This document shows positions 33,661-45,971 of a stretch of DNA of 64,000 nucleotides, piece after piece. The DNA is taken from the NCBI GenBank assembly GCA_963920705.1, contig OY987227.1, positions 7,105,102 to 7,169,101 on the forward strand, given 5' to 3'. The translations under genes were made by a program, and so were the position numbers. The DNA is from Odiellus spinosus (taxonomy: Eukaryota; Arthropoda; Arachnida; Opiliones; Phalangiidae). Positions within the stretch are counted from its first letter, which is position 1. Each line of letters opens with the position of its first letter. Below the pieces are notes generated by a model. That model searched no databases and was not told the origin of the DNA. It worked only from the letters and a program-made list of their open reading frames with translations.

Positions 33661-34971
33661 CTTAAAATTCAACTAAATTGAAAAGTAAAATGTATCATCC
33701 CACAGTACAATTTTATGAAAAACAAACATACTGTAATGCAAAGGTTCCTTCAGGAATATTTGTCTGGGAGTTAGGGTCATAGTTCAGGACCATATAAAAG
33801 GCTGGTCTTATTTTTCTTAGGCATAACTGGGTCATAAACAGGTTAATAAGATATTTAAAATGTATTGATACGCTTTTATGTATCCAAAGCTCCTATAAAT
33901 AATTAAATTAAATACCGATAGTGACATTATAATTAACAGGTGAAGCCAAACGAGGCGGATAACCTTTCATTGGCTATCAAACGAATAAGGCCACTCCCCA
34001 TCCGGTCTGTTTGCTCTATATTAGTATTTAGCAATCAGTATTCCTTTCCCTTAGTTCCCTATCTATTTTAGAAGGTTTTCTTTCAGGCACCTATCGCCCC
34101 TGCGAGCGACTAACCTACGCCCTCGCTTAATTAACTGAGTACATTCGAACGCAGCGCGCGTCGAAAAAAACCAAGGCGCTTCTCTGAAGAGAAGTCTTCC
34201 TTGATGATCTTCGGGATGGATTCATCCCTAGATTGCGCCGCGTACGAATATCAAAGTGATTTTGACCCTAGAGATACTTTGCACGCGCTGAAAACTCCAA
34301 CTGTCAATCAAGCTCGAAAATGTTTGCACGCGCGATGATTGAAAAGAAGAAAATCTCGAGCTAAAATCAATCCAAGTAAAAGCTGAATGAATTGAAAGGC
34401 TATAATTCAGACTAAATTTCTACTCGTTGTTTCTCTTTCCTCTAACATCGCTTTATTCGCTATCGTTTCGTGGATAGACTTATATAGTAACACAAATCAG
34501 TCATTGTTTTCAGCACGTGAGAAGGTACGCTCTAGTCTTTATCTCACTTGAATTCAAATTATAGAAATAAAGTGAACGTGGTTCGCTAGATATTTTTCCC
34601 ATGGTAATAAAAAGGCGGGAAAAGGGTGATTCCGCGTTATCAGGAGTTGATTTTTCCCGCCTTTCCCCTTATTAAAGGGTCTATACGAATAGTGTAGCGC
34701 GAATACCATCGATTATAGACTATAATCCCGTCTCTATTATTTTATTTAATATCCGCTATGACCTTAATATCGGCAAACCTTTTTTTCTTCAACGCTTTAT
34801 AATGGTCTGGCGCGAAGCTATAAAAGGGAACCATAACCTTTAACCCTAACACAATTTTCATTCATGGAGTTGAGAAACCAACCAAGTTATTAACAAGGAG
34901 AAATTATTACAAAAGGAGAGCCAGAAGTGATTAAATTGGATGGTGGCGAAATTAAAGATGGTCAACACCAT
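33661..34971. other. No gene; one short inverted repeat
   Basis: GGTAATAAAAAGGCGGGAAA at about 34601 pairs with TTTTCCCGCCTTTCCCCTTA near 34650, an imperfect foldback of about 80 bp. Nothing coding is supported. Confidence 0.45.
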
Positions 34972-35243
34972 AGCTACGGTCACACTAGCATTTCTTAATC
35001 GATATTCAAAACGTCAAGAATCGTTTTAAGCGTCACGCTTTCAGGCGTTATCTTTATAAATCGATTTATCGAAGCTTCATCTATCGGTTGTTGAAACCAA
35101 ATGGGTAGGAAACTGGTTCCCGAAGCAGTTTCGAGAAATCGAATCAAATCGATTAGAGAAAAGACGGTTTCCCGTTCACGCGACTCCAGGGAAACGTTTT
35201 GAAACGGTTTAAATTGATTCCAAAGCCTAGTATGAACGCGGCT
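34972..35243 (+). mobile_element. Family C element, copy 2
   Basis: It begins AGCTACGGTCACACTAGCAT and ends TAGTATGAACGCGGCT, with the conserved CTATCGGTTGTTGAAACC and CCCGAAGCAGTTTCGAGAAA interior. Confidence 0.88.
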
Positions 35244-36425
35244 TTAGGGTAAACTTGCGGTAATGATTCGAGTGATCAACAAGGATTTTTTTTTCTAATA
35301 GATCAACTTTCAAATGAAAGGCAATTAGTTATTAAACTCATTTCATTCACATCTATCATTACAAAGACGATCACTTGTACCCAAATGCAAGTTCACGAGG
35401 CCCGGGGCAAGTACCCCCTCACAGCCCCATTTAACTGGACCAGTAGACGTGACCGCCTATTTCTGAAGTGAAACAAAATGATTTGGGGGCTCTGAGACTA
35501 AAAAACATTAGTTATTTAGTCTTAAATAGGTCGCGATAAAAGTGATATTAATAAAATAAGAGCTGTATATCGGTAAAAACTAATACGCGGTTTGTTTCCG
35601 TGCATACCACCCAAGCTTGACGGGACACTTTGTTACTAAAATAGGCTTAATGAAACCAATGGTTCTTTACGGGAAAGTTAGCGGAAAAAAGCTTAAGGTT
35701 TAAGTATGGGTGTGGCAATATTCCTATATAATCAAGTTCATCCTTAGAATCGGTATATTTTAACCTAGAAAAACTCGTTTCTCTTACACGAAAAGTGACT
35801 CTTTCTTAAGTCGCATTCTCGTATACTTTCTACATATTCTTTCGAAAAAATTTTTGATCTTCGCGCGTAATTCACGTCAAACCATCCAACTACCACAATC
35901 CACCACTATTAATTTTTATATATCTTTAATATTAAAACGAGACTTTAGTTTTAAAGGGAAGGTGAAACGAAATCCAGAATGAACCGAAAATCATTTCAAG
36001 GTCGTCTTGTGGAGTATGCATATCTTGCAAACCGGGGAGTATCAAACCTAGGACCAAAAGTCAATCACTTTATTCCTTAAAAGTAAACAACGCCCCGTAG
36101 CTTAACGCTATCAGCAAAGGTCCAGTTTTACGTCATATCACATCACTTAAAATAGCCAAAAAAGTCATCATCCCTGTCTGACTCGAGTGATTTGGACTCT
36201 TCAGCTCGATATTTTGAGTCGGGAGAGATGGACGGAATTTAGGCGGGCCACGCTTGGCTATATTGTCTTTCCTCCCAATTCCGGAATTTCTCAGCAGAGT
36301 GGCGCTTCCTTCGTTAACTATTTACACACCGACTGAGGCCGCTAGAGTTTCTCGAATCAGAATTTGCATATGAACTTTAAAAGACATACTTTTTACTAAA
36401 GAGGCCTTCATTGCAAAACCTCTTG
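35244..36425. other. No gene recognised
   Basis: Unique-looking sequence; no tandem arrays. Confidence 0.4.
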
Positions 36426-36598
36426 AGCTTCGTTCACACTTGACACTCTGGAACCGTTTTCAAACCGTTTCGAAAGTTCAAATCGACTTTTTAATATATT
36501 AATTTTGTTCCTTGATCAAAGTTCTACACGGGTGACCCCAGAATGTTATAATTTGACCTTTCTAAAACGGTTTCAAAGTCTGTAGTGTGAACGCGGCT
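36426..36598. mobile_element. Family D element, copy 1
   Basis: It starts AGCTTCGTTCACACTTGACA and ends TGTAGTGTGAACGCGGCT. The interior has GGAACCGTTTTCAAACCGTT and TTCTACACGGGTGACCCC. The termini match those of family C while the interior differs. Confidence 0.8.
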
Positions 36599-37299
36599 TA
36601 CGAGTAAAGTTCTGTTCCAATCGGAAGCGCCTGCTTTCTTTCACAAACGTACTGGCAACACTGAGGTAACGACTACGTAAAATAAAAGGCTTAGCGTAGT
36701 TTGAAATTAAGATTATTTATATAGAAAAAACTAAATTAAGTAAACAAGTTTGAAATTAAGATTTTCGGATAGAAAAAAATAACTAAATAAAATAAAAAGG
36801 CTTAGCAGAGTTACAAATTAAGATCTTTTGTATAAAGAAACAACTATATAAACAAAAAAGGCTTAGAAGAGTTTGAAATTAAAAAATTAATTAATTAATT
36901 GAAGGGTAATATAGAGATAATAATTAATCCTAAAATTAAGAAATTTACTGTATTTTCCGCTTTAGTATTAAAATAAAAATGAAATGTCTGTCATCTTCCC
37001 TTAGAATGAAAAACCTACAATTTGAAAGTATAAATTTAGTTTCATCTTTCTTTTATTTTCGCCGTCGTGGGCTTCCAAATAAAAACCGAACTTGCGAATA
37101 TTTTTTCCATTTTTCTCTAGCTGCCGCGTCCATACACGGACATTTTGATCGTTTCAATTTAAGAATACAATTTAACGCGAAGCCTAACGATTCCTTTTAT
37201 CAAACCTACGTATTAGATTCGAGGATAGCAGCCTTTCTATCATTATATTTATTGAAAACCCTGGGTGAACGCTTTTAGCGGCAATCTGAGAATGCTTTA
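36599..37299. other. No supported gene; ~72 bp degenerate repeat
   Basis: AGGCTTAGCAGAGTT / AGTTTGAAATTAAGAT blocks recur three or four times in 36680-36890. A 99-codon ORF (36979-37278) has no recognisable domain and ends beside family A copy 7. Confidence 0.4.
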
Positions 37300-37873
37300 T
37301 TAAAGGGAGAATGAAATCTAACAAGCGATTTTTTATCGATTCCTTATCGTTTAAATAAAACAGTAAATAAAATTAAAAACAAGTATTAAACTAGAAATAA
37401 ATTTAAAACTTACAATAAAAATAGGCTTAGCTTGATTCGTGGAGATCATAGCTGCGTTCACACTACAGACTTTGAAACCGTTTTAAACCGTTTTGGAGAG
37501 TTCAATTTTTAAAATTTTGGAGTCACCCGTGTAGATCTTTCATCAAGAAACAAAATTAATATCTTTGAAAGTCGAGTTGAACATTCGAAACGGTTTGAAA
37601 ACGGTTCCAAAGTGTCAAGTTTGAACGTAGCTCATCTGAACTAGCGAACAATGACATTGATCATGGAGATCCCGCATTCCTGGTATAAGAGTCATCGATC
37701 AATGTCATTGGTCGCTAGTTCTTAAATGGGGGAATCCAGCTAAGCCTATTTTTTGGGTAAGTTTTAAATTTATTTCTAGTTTAATATTTGTTTTTAATTA
37801 TTTTACAGTTGTATTAGGCCTATTAAGGAATCGATAAAAAATCATTTGTTGTTAGGTTGCATTCTCCCTTTCA
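37300..37873. mobile_element. Family A copy 7, interrupted by a family D element
   Basis: The left end is TTAA then AGGGAGAATGAAATCTAA and the right end TTAGGTTGCATTCTCCCT. The core repeats TGGAGATCATAG ... AATGACATTGATCATGGAGATC and includes a split made by the 37450-37632 insert. The right TTAA has changed to TTCA. Confidence 0.87.
37450..37632. mobile_element. Family D element nested in family A copy 7
   Basis: It begins AGCTGCGTTCACACTACAGA, ends AAGTTTGAACGTAGCT, and contains ACCGTTTTAAACCGTTTTGG and GAAACGGTTTGAAAACGGTT. Confidence 0.85.
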
Positions 37874-38111
37874 AAAAAAGGTTTTAAAGAGCAATTTGAG
37901 TGATCATTTGAAGCCAGCTACAAACTACGTATATAATATCTTTTCGGTTAACGCGATGCTCGTTTATCATAGAAGTGTCGTTTACAGACGTTGTTTACAC
38001 CCCCTTTTTCAGTTTCTATAACGATTTGCCTGAAATAGGTTAACAATCTAAGATTGAACCAAAATTCTCAGAATGAAAAGAGTTTTTGAATAGTTGGTAT
38101 TATAAAACTTC
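37874..38111. other. No gene recognised
   Basis: Spacer. Confidence 0.35.
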
Positions 38112-38300
38112 ACTTGGTCCCAGCCTTGAAAAAGGGCAACATCTTTCATAGAAATAGATTCTATTTAACGACTCTTTTTGTTGGTTTCAAGGCTGTCAAA
38201 AAAATATATAATCCTACACTTCGACCCAACCTTGGAAAAAGGCAACATCTTCAATAGTAACGGGTGCTTTTTAACGGCTAGTTTTGTTGTTTCCAAGGTT
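38112..38300. repeat. Two ~80 bp hairpin units in tandem
   Basis: Units at 38112-38198 and 38224-38300 both read CCTTGGAAAAAGGCAACATC-like, then TTTAACG, then TTTCAAGG, and can pair end to end. A related single unit lies at 17115-17195. TAGTTGGTATTATA on the left and TATATTACCAACTA on the right bracket the pair as an outer inverted repeat. Confidence 0.72.
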
Positions 38301-38680
38301 AGTTTATATTACCAACTATAAGAATTTTGATTCCTACTTAGGTTGATTCCCTTGTATGTTTATATTTTGTGGTTCCGAATTGGCGCTAAATTTAGTTCCA
38401 GCTTTATACTACGCAATAGTTACTCCCACAGTCATATATAACCTTTAAACTCAAATAAATCACGGTACGGAATACAGCAAAGTTAAAATAAGAAATAAAA
38501 GAATTACCACTTGGTAATCAAAAGTAATTTTTTTACGAAATGGTATTAAAAGAGAGTATGAAATACATCAGGCAAAAACAGTGATATTTTTCTATTAATT
38601 CCTTAATTATCATTCAAACTAGTCTTATAAATAAATATTTGTATTTCTCTGAAAGTAGGTTTAACTATGGACCGAGGGAT
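38301..38680. other. No gene recognised
   Basis: Spacer of unique-looking AT-rich DNA. Confidence 0.35.
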
Positions 38681-39147
38681 CAGACACTCTTGAATTCGCT
38701 GTACACCTGAATTCACTGAGTTCAGCTTTGACCGTGAATTGAATTGGAACTCTTGTGAACTCAGAGTTCAGCTTTGATCCGACACTTTTGAATTCGCTGT
38801 ACACCCGAGTTCAGTTTTGACAGCGCATTGAGTTCAAATTCTGAGTTCAGCTTTGATCGTGCAAAGAGTTAAAAAAAATTGTACACCTGAGTTCGCGAGT
38901 GTCTGCCCACTCCGTTCAAACAAACAGCATTCGTTCATAGTTTGACGTCGTCATTTTAACCCCAATCGTCGTAGCTTTGTTTGTATAAAATTCGAGGGGG
39001 CAGACACTCGCGAACTCAGGTGTACAAAATTTTTTAACTCTTTGCACTATCAAAGCTGAACTCAGAGTTCATAGTTCGAACTCAATGCACTGTCAAAGCT
39101 GAACTCAGTGAACTCAGGTGTACAGCGAATTCAAGAGTGTCGGACAC
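38681..39147. repeat. Head-to-head pair of GACACTCTTGAATTCG elements
   Basis: The left copy (38681-38909) starts CAGACACTCTTGAATTCGCT and ends TCGCGAGTGTCTGCCC, with an internal duplication of the first half. The right copy (39001-39147) is its inverse. About 90 bp of other sequence separates them. The single copy at 5371-5521 shows the basic unit. Confidence 0.85.
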
Positions 39148-39272
39148 TTTGATAAAATTGGCCCTAAAAAACGCGTCATGAGGACGTCGTGATGACGTAT
39201 AAACCCGTTTATTTTATTAGACGCGAAAGAGACTATCCTGGATTTATCAATACTACGCTAATCGCTTAACTT
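39148..39272. other. Short spacer
   Basis: No feature seen. Confidence 0.3.
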
Positions 39273-39499
39273 AAGTTCACACTAGCAACTTTGAAATCGT
39301 TTTCAAATCGATTTGGGTGTTAAAATCGACTTTTCAAGATGATAATTGCATTTTTTGGCAAAGTATCTTTACAGTTGGGGTCAAAATTTTCCATTTTGAT
39401 CTTTCCAAAGCGGTTAAAAACTATTGCAACGTCTCTAGCGCGAATGTCGCTAACTTTTTTTGAAAACGCTTTCAAAGTCTTTCTGGTGTGAACGCGGCT
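39273..39499. mobile_element. Family D element, copy 3, TTAA borders
   Basis: It starts AAGTTCACACTAGCAACTTT and ends CTGGTGTGAACGCGGCTT; TTAA lies at both borders. The interior has TTTGAAATCGTTTTCAAATC and ATTTTGATCTTTCCAAAGCG. Confidence 0.75.
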
Positions 39500-40596
39500 T
39501 AAGATAAAGCAAGCCGGGAATAAATGAAGAAATTAAAAAAACGCCGTTAAAGACACAAAACAGCGAAGTTTCACTCTGAATTATATTTTCGCACGCTAAA
39601 TTTAAATTTTCATATCACGGAATTAATTAAAAACAAGGTTTTTATAATCGGGTCATTACCTCGCACGAGCCAAGAAATTAAAATAACACTTAGCCTACAA
39701 TTTAAAGGAATAATGAAGACAGTATAATATCCTCTTTAATCAGATTTAACCGAGGTTTATTGAACTGAGTTCTAAGCCAATGTAAACCTCTTTTAAATCT
39801 GAGTAAACCGGCTAATTACGCTTCGTCTGAAGAGGGTATTACGAGGTATATTAATTGAGATTAATTTCCTATACATATTCGCCTAAATCATTATTAATTA
39901 AAACTCACCGAACAAAATGGACATTTAATTTCAATCAAGTACAAATGTCAGAAAATCTTCAGCAAATCAGGTTCGGTTGTCTCGAGTGAAATATTTTCGA
40001 TTAGCCACAGACTCACAGTTTTCTGATATTTTTTATCAAGATTATTATCAGTATTAAATTAGTTAATTTAGTTAGGCTTAATTAAAGGGCTGGAGTAACC
40101 TTTTTTTAATTAACTGTAAATTATCTAGAAAACGTCGGGGAGGTTTTAATGAAGTTTTTGCACGTATTTTGACCCAACTCTTATACATCGATTAAAAATA
40201 TGACGTAAATCGACTTAATCATCCCTTTAATTCTTTTTCGTTCCCAGATAGTAAAGTTCCGCTCTGATTAACTCGATTAATATTAATTTCTTCTCCGAAG
40301 ATGACACCGCGTGCATCTCAAGTTGACAGCGAGTACAAATCTACGCTGTCAGCTAAATCTAGCATTTATTTATTTAGCCACGAATGAATCCAAAAAACAA
40401 ACAAATATTAGTAACCGAAACGAGTCTAGGTGGCGTTGTAGCTTTTTTTCGTCTGCTAATGTGTTTATCCCTATATGTTTAAACTCAGCACCTCATGATT
40501 CCAATGTAGACCAACAGGGCGAATATTCTCTAGTGAGGAGATAATTAAAGAGAATAAAAATGTGGATCTTTCATTACCTTCCACCTTCGACCAGAG
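39500..40596. other. No gene; a nested inverted repeat at 39725-39843
   Basis: TAATATCCTCTTTAA pairs with GAAGAGGGTATTA, and CAGATTTAACCGAGGTTTA pairs with TAAACCTCTTTTAAATCTG inside it, making an imperfect stem of about 120 bp. A 77-codon ORF at 40311 is unsupported. Confidence 0.45.
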
Positions 40597-40875
40597 CAAG
40601 AAGGATCAGACAAGGAGAGGAAAAGTGGGGCTGCGTTGAGTTAGAGAGTTGGAAAGGGGGATAGGAAATTCTCGAGGTAAACTGTTGTCACGTGGTCGCT
40701 AGCGTCGTCGGCTACTACGCGTCTCATAAAGGAACCGTTTTACCCACGTGACAAATATTTACCATGAAGGGTCTCTACCCCCGACTGTCCCCCGTTCTCC
40801 CAGAGTGGGAGTTTAGGCCGACGCAGTAGGAACTGCGCCGTTCCCACTTTTCCTCTCCTTGTCTTATCCTTCTTG
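40597..40875. mobile_element. Family B foldback MITE, copy 2
   Basis: It begins CAAGAAGGATCAGACAAGGA and ends CTTGTCTTATCCTTCTTG. ACCAGAG (GACCAGAG if 8 bp) flanks both sides. The interior has GTTGTCACGTGG, which includes a CACGTG E-box. Confidence 0.93.
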
Positions 40876-41910
40876 ACCAGAGCTTTATACTCCCTTTAAG
40901 TATCGTAATATCTTATGATCTTTCACCTTAAAGGAACTAACCAATGCTCGCTTTATATTCGTTCAAATTTGGGAGTAAATCGAAAATAAGATGTTTCTTC
41001 AGATCCAATATTACCCTGTCATTTTTTTTTTAGTAAAACGCCCATTTTTTCCGCACGCACGAAGACTAAAAGGCTTAGCGACTACCGTTCTAGAAACCTT
41101 TCAATAGAATTGAAATAAGACAATCTTTAACACGATAGAATCAATTGAAATTTCATCATGTACGAAACTACAGGCTTTAAGTTATCCCTTTTTTTTGATG
41201 TTCAAAGAGATAAGACGGATCATAGAATATGTATAAGTGCTGAAAACTAAAATTGATTTTGATTGTAGACAAGGCTGGTTTGCATCCACTATGAGGAGAA
41301 GGCGACCCTGAACTAGCAACGTCATAGACTTTAATCTCTTTCCTCGATTGCAAACCCCCTTAGTGGGGGAATTAAGATAATTAACCTGACAAAAACTCCA
41401 CCAGAAGGGCCGGGGCTACTAGTGACGTCATGTTTTCTCCCAATTCACAATTCGCTATCTACCCGTTATATATGTTTTTAATTTTCATTTAAAAAATTAA
41501 TATTTGTTTAATTATCAAAGTTTAATAATATAGTTTAAAGTGATGCGATTAAAAACCTATATTTCCTAAATTTTAAACCTCTTCAAAACTAAAAATTTGT
41601 CATATTTTTATAAATTAAATTTTACGATTGATGACGTAAAATGTTTTTGGAACGTGACTGAACGATAGGTTTCAGAGATTTCTCGTACCTGATTGACCAA
41701 GAATGAACTTTAATAGCCACGCGACCATCAGTCGCGACGCCAGGATATTTTTCTTCGTATGCCGACAGGCTATTTTATCAATTTAGGAGCCCCCGTAGAT
41801 TAGAATTTGAGGCTATACCTCCTGCTGCCGTCAACAGTATTTTTAATCGCTGTTGAGGTAATTTGGTTTATGGCATATCTATTTGAAATTGTTCTTTTAA
41901 CGATCTTGCC
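40876..41910. other. No gene recognised
   Basis: Unique-looking sequence. Confidence 0.4.
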
Positions 41911-42187
41911 TCGAATGCGACTCAAACTTTGCAAACGCTTTTAACCGTTTTGGAAAGGTGAGGTAGTAAAATTTTGGGGTCAGCTGTAAATATCATCTTG
42001 TTAAAATTATAATAATTAGCTTTAAAAGTTAATTAAGCTAGATTCAGACTTGACATTTTCAAAGCGTTTTCAAACAGTTTTTCAATATTTTGCATTTCTT
42101 GATAAAAGATTTAAATTTGTGACCCCGAAATTTTACAATTTGATCTTTCCATAACGGTTCAAAACGTTCTACAGTGTGAACACACCT
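41911..42187. mobile_element. Family D sequence, two partial units
   Basis: A unit from about 42048 (GCTAGATTCAGACTTGACAT ... CTACAGTGTGAACACACC) follows a second partial unit (AACCGTTTTGGAAAGGTGAG) from 41911. The ends are eroded. Confidence 0.6.
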
Positions 42188-42935
42188 TTTGGAAGGTTTC
42201 AAATGACTCAAAAATCTTTGGCAGCGTCAATTTAGATTTAAATACACGTTATACATTATATATTTTGTTTATTCGGTGCTGGAAAACCGGGTGAAACTTT
42301 CCAAAAACTGATGATTGGATAGAAGCCAAGCTCGAACTTCCTTGAAGCGTCACGCGAGACGCGACCTCTATGGGTTAGGCAACATTTAGGCGTCAGTCTT
42401 TTTGAGTACGTAATATTCTGATTTTGTAACTCCCTTTGAAGATTATAAGGTGCTGGCCATCAGTTAGGTACTCTTCTCCGCCCTAAAATTATACGCTAGA
42501 AGCTAGACGGTACGTGGGGCCTAAACTTCGCTATATGGTCTTTCTTTCTTCAGCCAAAATATAATCGATATTAGGGGGCCTTTCAAAATTTGAACTGCTA
42601 GACTGGCATCTAAACGTGTGGGAGGAGATCCCTTAAAATATGAGGTCCCGATTCGATCACCCGGCACCCAACTCACCCCTCTTTCGCGTTTTAATCTTAT
42701 AATATTGACTTACAATATAAGAAGGGACTTATATAACACCGTTTCCTAATACGAATTAGGTCCGTTACAAAGTCGCAATCGGTTGTTTCGTTTATACGAA
42801 AGAAACCCTATGAATTTTGACTATTTATTAACATTATATCGATATGACATCGCAGCGTCCCTGAAATTAAATCAAATTAAATAATTTTTGTGTTTTTCAG
42901 TTCGCGCGAAATTATAGGCTCTCTTTTATGTCTTA
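42188..42935. other. No gene recognised
   Basis: Unique-looking sequence. Confidence 0.4.
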
Positions 42936-43232
42936 AGCTGCGTTCATACTAGGCCTTGAAATCGATTTAAACCCGTTTCAAAACGTTTCGCTGGAGTCGT
43001 GTGAACCGGAAACCATATATCCGCGAATCGATTTGATTCGATTTCTCGAAACTGGTTCGGGAACCAGTTTCGTACCGATTCGGTTTCAACAACCGATAGA
43101 TGAAGCTACGATAAATCGATTTATAAAGGTAATGTGTGAACACGTAACCCTTAAAACGATTCCTGGCAACTTCAATGTCGGTTTGATTTTACCGTTTCAT
43201 ATCGATTAAGAAATGCTTGTGTGACCGTAGCT
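42936..43232 (-). mobile_element. Family C element, copy 3
   Basis: The inverse orientation starts AAGCTGCGTTCATACTAGGC and ends TGTGTGACCGTAGCT. TTA-type bases flank both sides. Confidence 0.88.
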
Positions 43233-43274
43233 TTAGTATAAGTAAATAATAGAGATTACCTCCGGGCCTACTTT

Positions 43275-43547
43275 AGCTACGGTCACACTACCATTCTTTA
43301 ATGGTTTGAAACGGTAAAATCAAACCGATATTCGAATGGCCAAAAATCGTTATAAGCGTCATGTGTTCACGCATTATCTTTATAAATCGATTTATCGTAG
43401 CTTCATCTATCGGTTGTTGAAACAGAATCGGTAAGAAACTGGTTCCCGAAGCAGTTTCGAGAAAAGACATAGTTTCCGGTTCACACGACTTCAGCGAATC
43501 GTATTGAAACGGTTTAAATCGATTCAAAGCCTAGTATGAACGAAGCT
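43275..43547 (+). mobile_element. Family C element, copy 4
   Basis: It starts AGCTACGGTCACACTACCAT and ends TAGTATGAACGAAGCT, only about 40 bp from copy 3 and in the opposite orientation, so the pair forms a long inverted repeat. The 79-residue minus ORF is family C sequence. Confidence 0.88.
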
Positions 43548-43557
43548 TTATACAGGA

Positions 43558-43712
43558 TGTTGAAAGCGAATCGGTAGGAAACTGGTTCCCGAAGCAGTTT
43601 CAAGAAATCGAATGGAAACGATTCGAGAAAAGACGGTTTCCCGTTCACGCGACTCAAGCGAAACGTTTTGAAACGGTTTAAATCGATTCCAAGGCCTAGT
43701 ATGAACGCGGCT
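43558..43712 (+). mobile_element. Family C partial copy 5
   Basis: This is the right half only: GCGAATCGGTAGGAAACTGG to CTAGTATGAACGCGGCT, in tandem with copy 4. Confidence 0.82.
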
Positions 43713-44221
43713 TTTCACTTCGCGAGAGCTACCGAATCAATGCGGAATAGATTACGGATAAAAATAGTTAAAAAACTTTTTCAAATAATTTTAAAATATA
43801 TTTTTTTTTTAACTTCACCATCAATTTACTAAATTACAAAATTATACAGAAATGGTTTTCCCTATTGGATATCGTCGGGCTGACTTTTCGAGATCGAAAT
43901 GGGGTTCGTGGCTTTCCGTCTGATTGGAATTTTTGATAGAATATTAATTTCAATGAATAGTTCTTACATGACTACTTGATATTCATCACGAATTCATTGA
44001 AGAGGCAGTTAGAGAGAGAAGCCCCTTCCTATTATTATACGTCACGCGGGTGCCCGTGTCCTTCCACGCGTGTCTGTCCGTCCCCGTCTCCCGCCCCTCT
44101 TTTTCTACGTATAACTTTCCCCTAATAAGCCCACGATGGTTCATCCAGCCAAGGAGAATTAAAAGGAAGGAGAGTCAGACCTAGGTGATATGAAATCCGA
44201 AGAATTTATCGACCCCTTTAA
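43713..44221. other. No gene recognised
   Basis: Unique-looking sequence with CGTGTCCGTCC-type CT-rich DNA near 44050. Confidence 0.4.
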
Positions 44222-44640
44222 GTTTTACTTAAAATGGAAATTGAGTAGCATTTTCAGAAAGATCGTTAAAAATCGATTCAAAATATATATACATATGTCA
44301 TAGAAAAAAATTAAAGCTACAGTAAAAGTACATATTTTATAATCGACATTTTCGAATTTTTTAAAATAAAAATTCACTCGATACTACGTACGTCATCACT
44401 TAAGGTCGCGTGATTTCGCAATTGTATATAGCCTACAGTTGATTCTTGCGCGTTTTGGCACGAGTGATAAGATCAATTTCGCGCGGTTATTCTCGTAAAA
44501 GTACTTAATCCAGATCAAATTATCGTAAATTACGTTCCAAAATTAAACTACGTCATATGAAAAAATGACCTACATATTTTTTATTATACTGCCAACGAAA
44601 AAGACAATTTTGAATTGGAATTTTGACAGTTTAGGTAGGC
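44222..44640 (-). repeat. Dispersed family E, copy 3
   Basis: AAATTGAGTAGCATTTTCAG, ATATACATATGTCATAGAAA, CATATTTTATAATCG, GCCTACAGTTGATTCTTGCG and GTAAAAGTACTTAATCCAGA follow in the same order as copy 1 and inverse to copy 2. Confidence 0.8.
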
Positions 44641-45971
44641 CATAATATTGGTCATACTTTTGAAGCTTTGGAGGGGAAAGTATTGCTGAAAGCAAACCTG
44701 CAGTTGATTTTATTTATTGAGGGAAAAATTAATACTTTTTGAATTCAGAAAAATATTTCGCTTCGTCTAGTTCTCCCTTTATAATCATTTCTCCTTGTTC
44801 CAGCTAATATTATATCTATTATATTACGTATATTAATAACACTCAAAATACAAAAGGGATAGGGGAGGGTAGGGTGGACGTGGATGAGCATGGGTAGCCC
44901 TTTATAACATATTTTTCGAGTGTGGAACCACCGCGGATTGAATCAAAATGAGCGTGGCCACCACGCACTCTACCAAAATCGATAGGAACCAAAATTTAGG
45001 GGACGCTCGACTGATACACCCTCCACGCGTGCAACCTTTAAATCTATTCCCCACAAGCGATCATGCTAAATTTATAATGAACTTGAATCAAGAATATTTT
45101 TAACAGAGATATTAAATTATACAATTACAAATTTAAACAATTTCCTTTAGGCGATAAAGAAATGGTTACAACGAAAATAGTATTGATACCCTGATGATGG
45201 CCATAGATACTCTAGATAAGCCGAAACTATAGTCGGTGTAAATTTTTATTACGCAAAAAAATTGGTTTAATTTTAACTTATGAGCAATTTCATTGAATAT
45301 GTTTTAAAAAAGTGTATAAATTGCTATTTTGAATTAGAATAAGTATTTGTATTGCTATTTTGAATTAAAATAAGTATTTGTATTTGTATCGTTATTTTGA
45401 ATTAAAATAATTTATTTAAAAAAATAGTGATAGTTCAGAAAGCATCTGTCGAAGGTAGCTTCCTTGTCGAAAATAAAATGCTGATTAATAATATATCCTA
45501 GGTTGTTTCTGTCTATATTATATTTTCGATCATAGCCACACGCTCGCCCCGTAAGCGTGTAGTTTTGAAACGGGGGGGGGGGGGGGAGGAAATGGAATGG
45601 TATCTATGGTTCTATATATGATAATTGTTCCAGCTGGGATGACGCCGCAAATAGACGCCGCCAGCACTCGTCGATTATGTGTGTGTGTGTATTAAAGCCA
45701 TAGCGTAGTTTATATCAAAAAGTTATACTGTCCAGCCATAATTCGACGAGGGGCGATCTTACGACTTTGTATCGTAATGGTTGGACGCGAGCTATATCGT
45801 CCCCCCCTTTCCCCATTACTTATCCATTCGCTTCTCGCTTATGGACGGTTCCAGTTTCCACGCTCAGTCCGTTTTTGATCGTCCACTTTTATTTACAATA
45901 CCGTAAGTAATAAATAAGCTAAACAATAAGTGTGCCAATCGCTGAGTTCTCGAAAAAAAATTAATAAATAT
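44641..45971. other. No gene; minor tandem and simple repeats
   Basis: A ~31 bp unit TTGCTATTTTGAATTAGAAT is repeated three times at 45317-45412. There is poly-G at about 45573-45587 and a GT run near 45681. Confidence 0.5.

Noticed and set aside
33329-33672. Overlapping ORFs on both strands with NWAKWELG and AQFLFAQF repeats
   Set aside because: They are produced by the TTGGGCGAAA tandem units, which are open in several frames; no domain or splice evidence.
36979-37278. 99-codon plus-strand ORF
   Set aside because: No recognisable domain; AT-rich region; no flanking exon signals.
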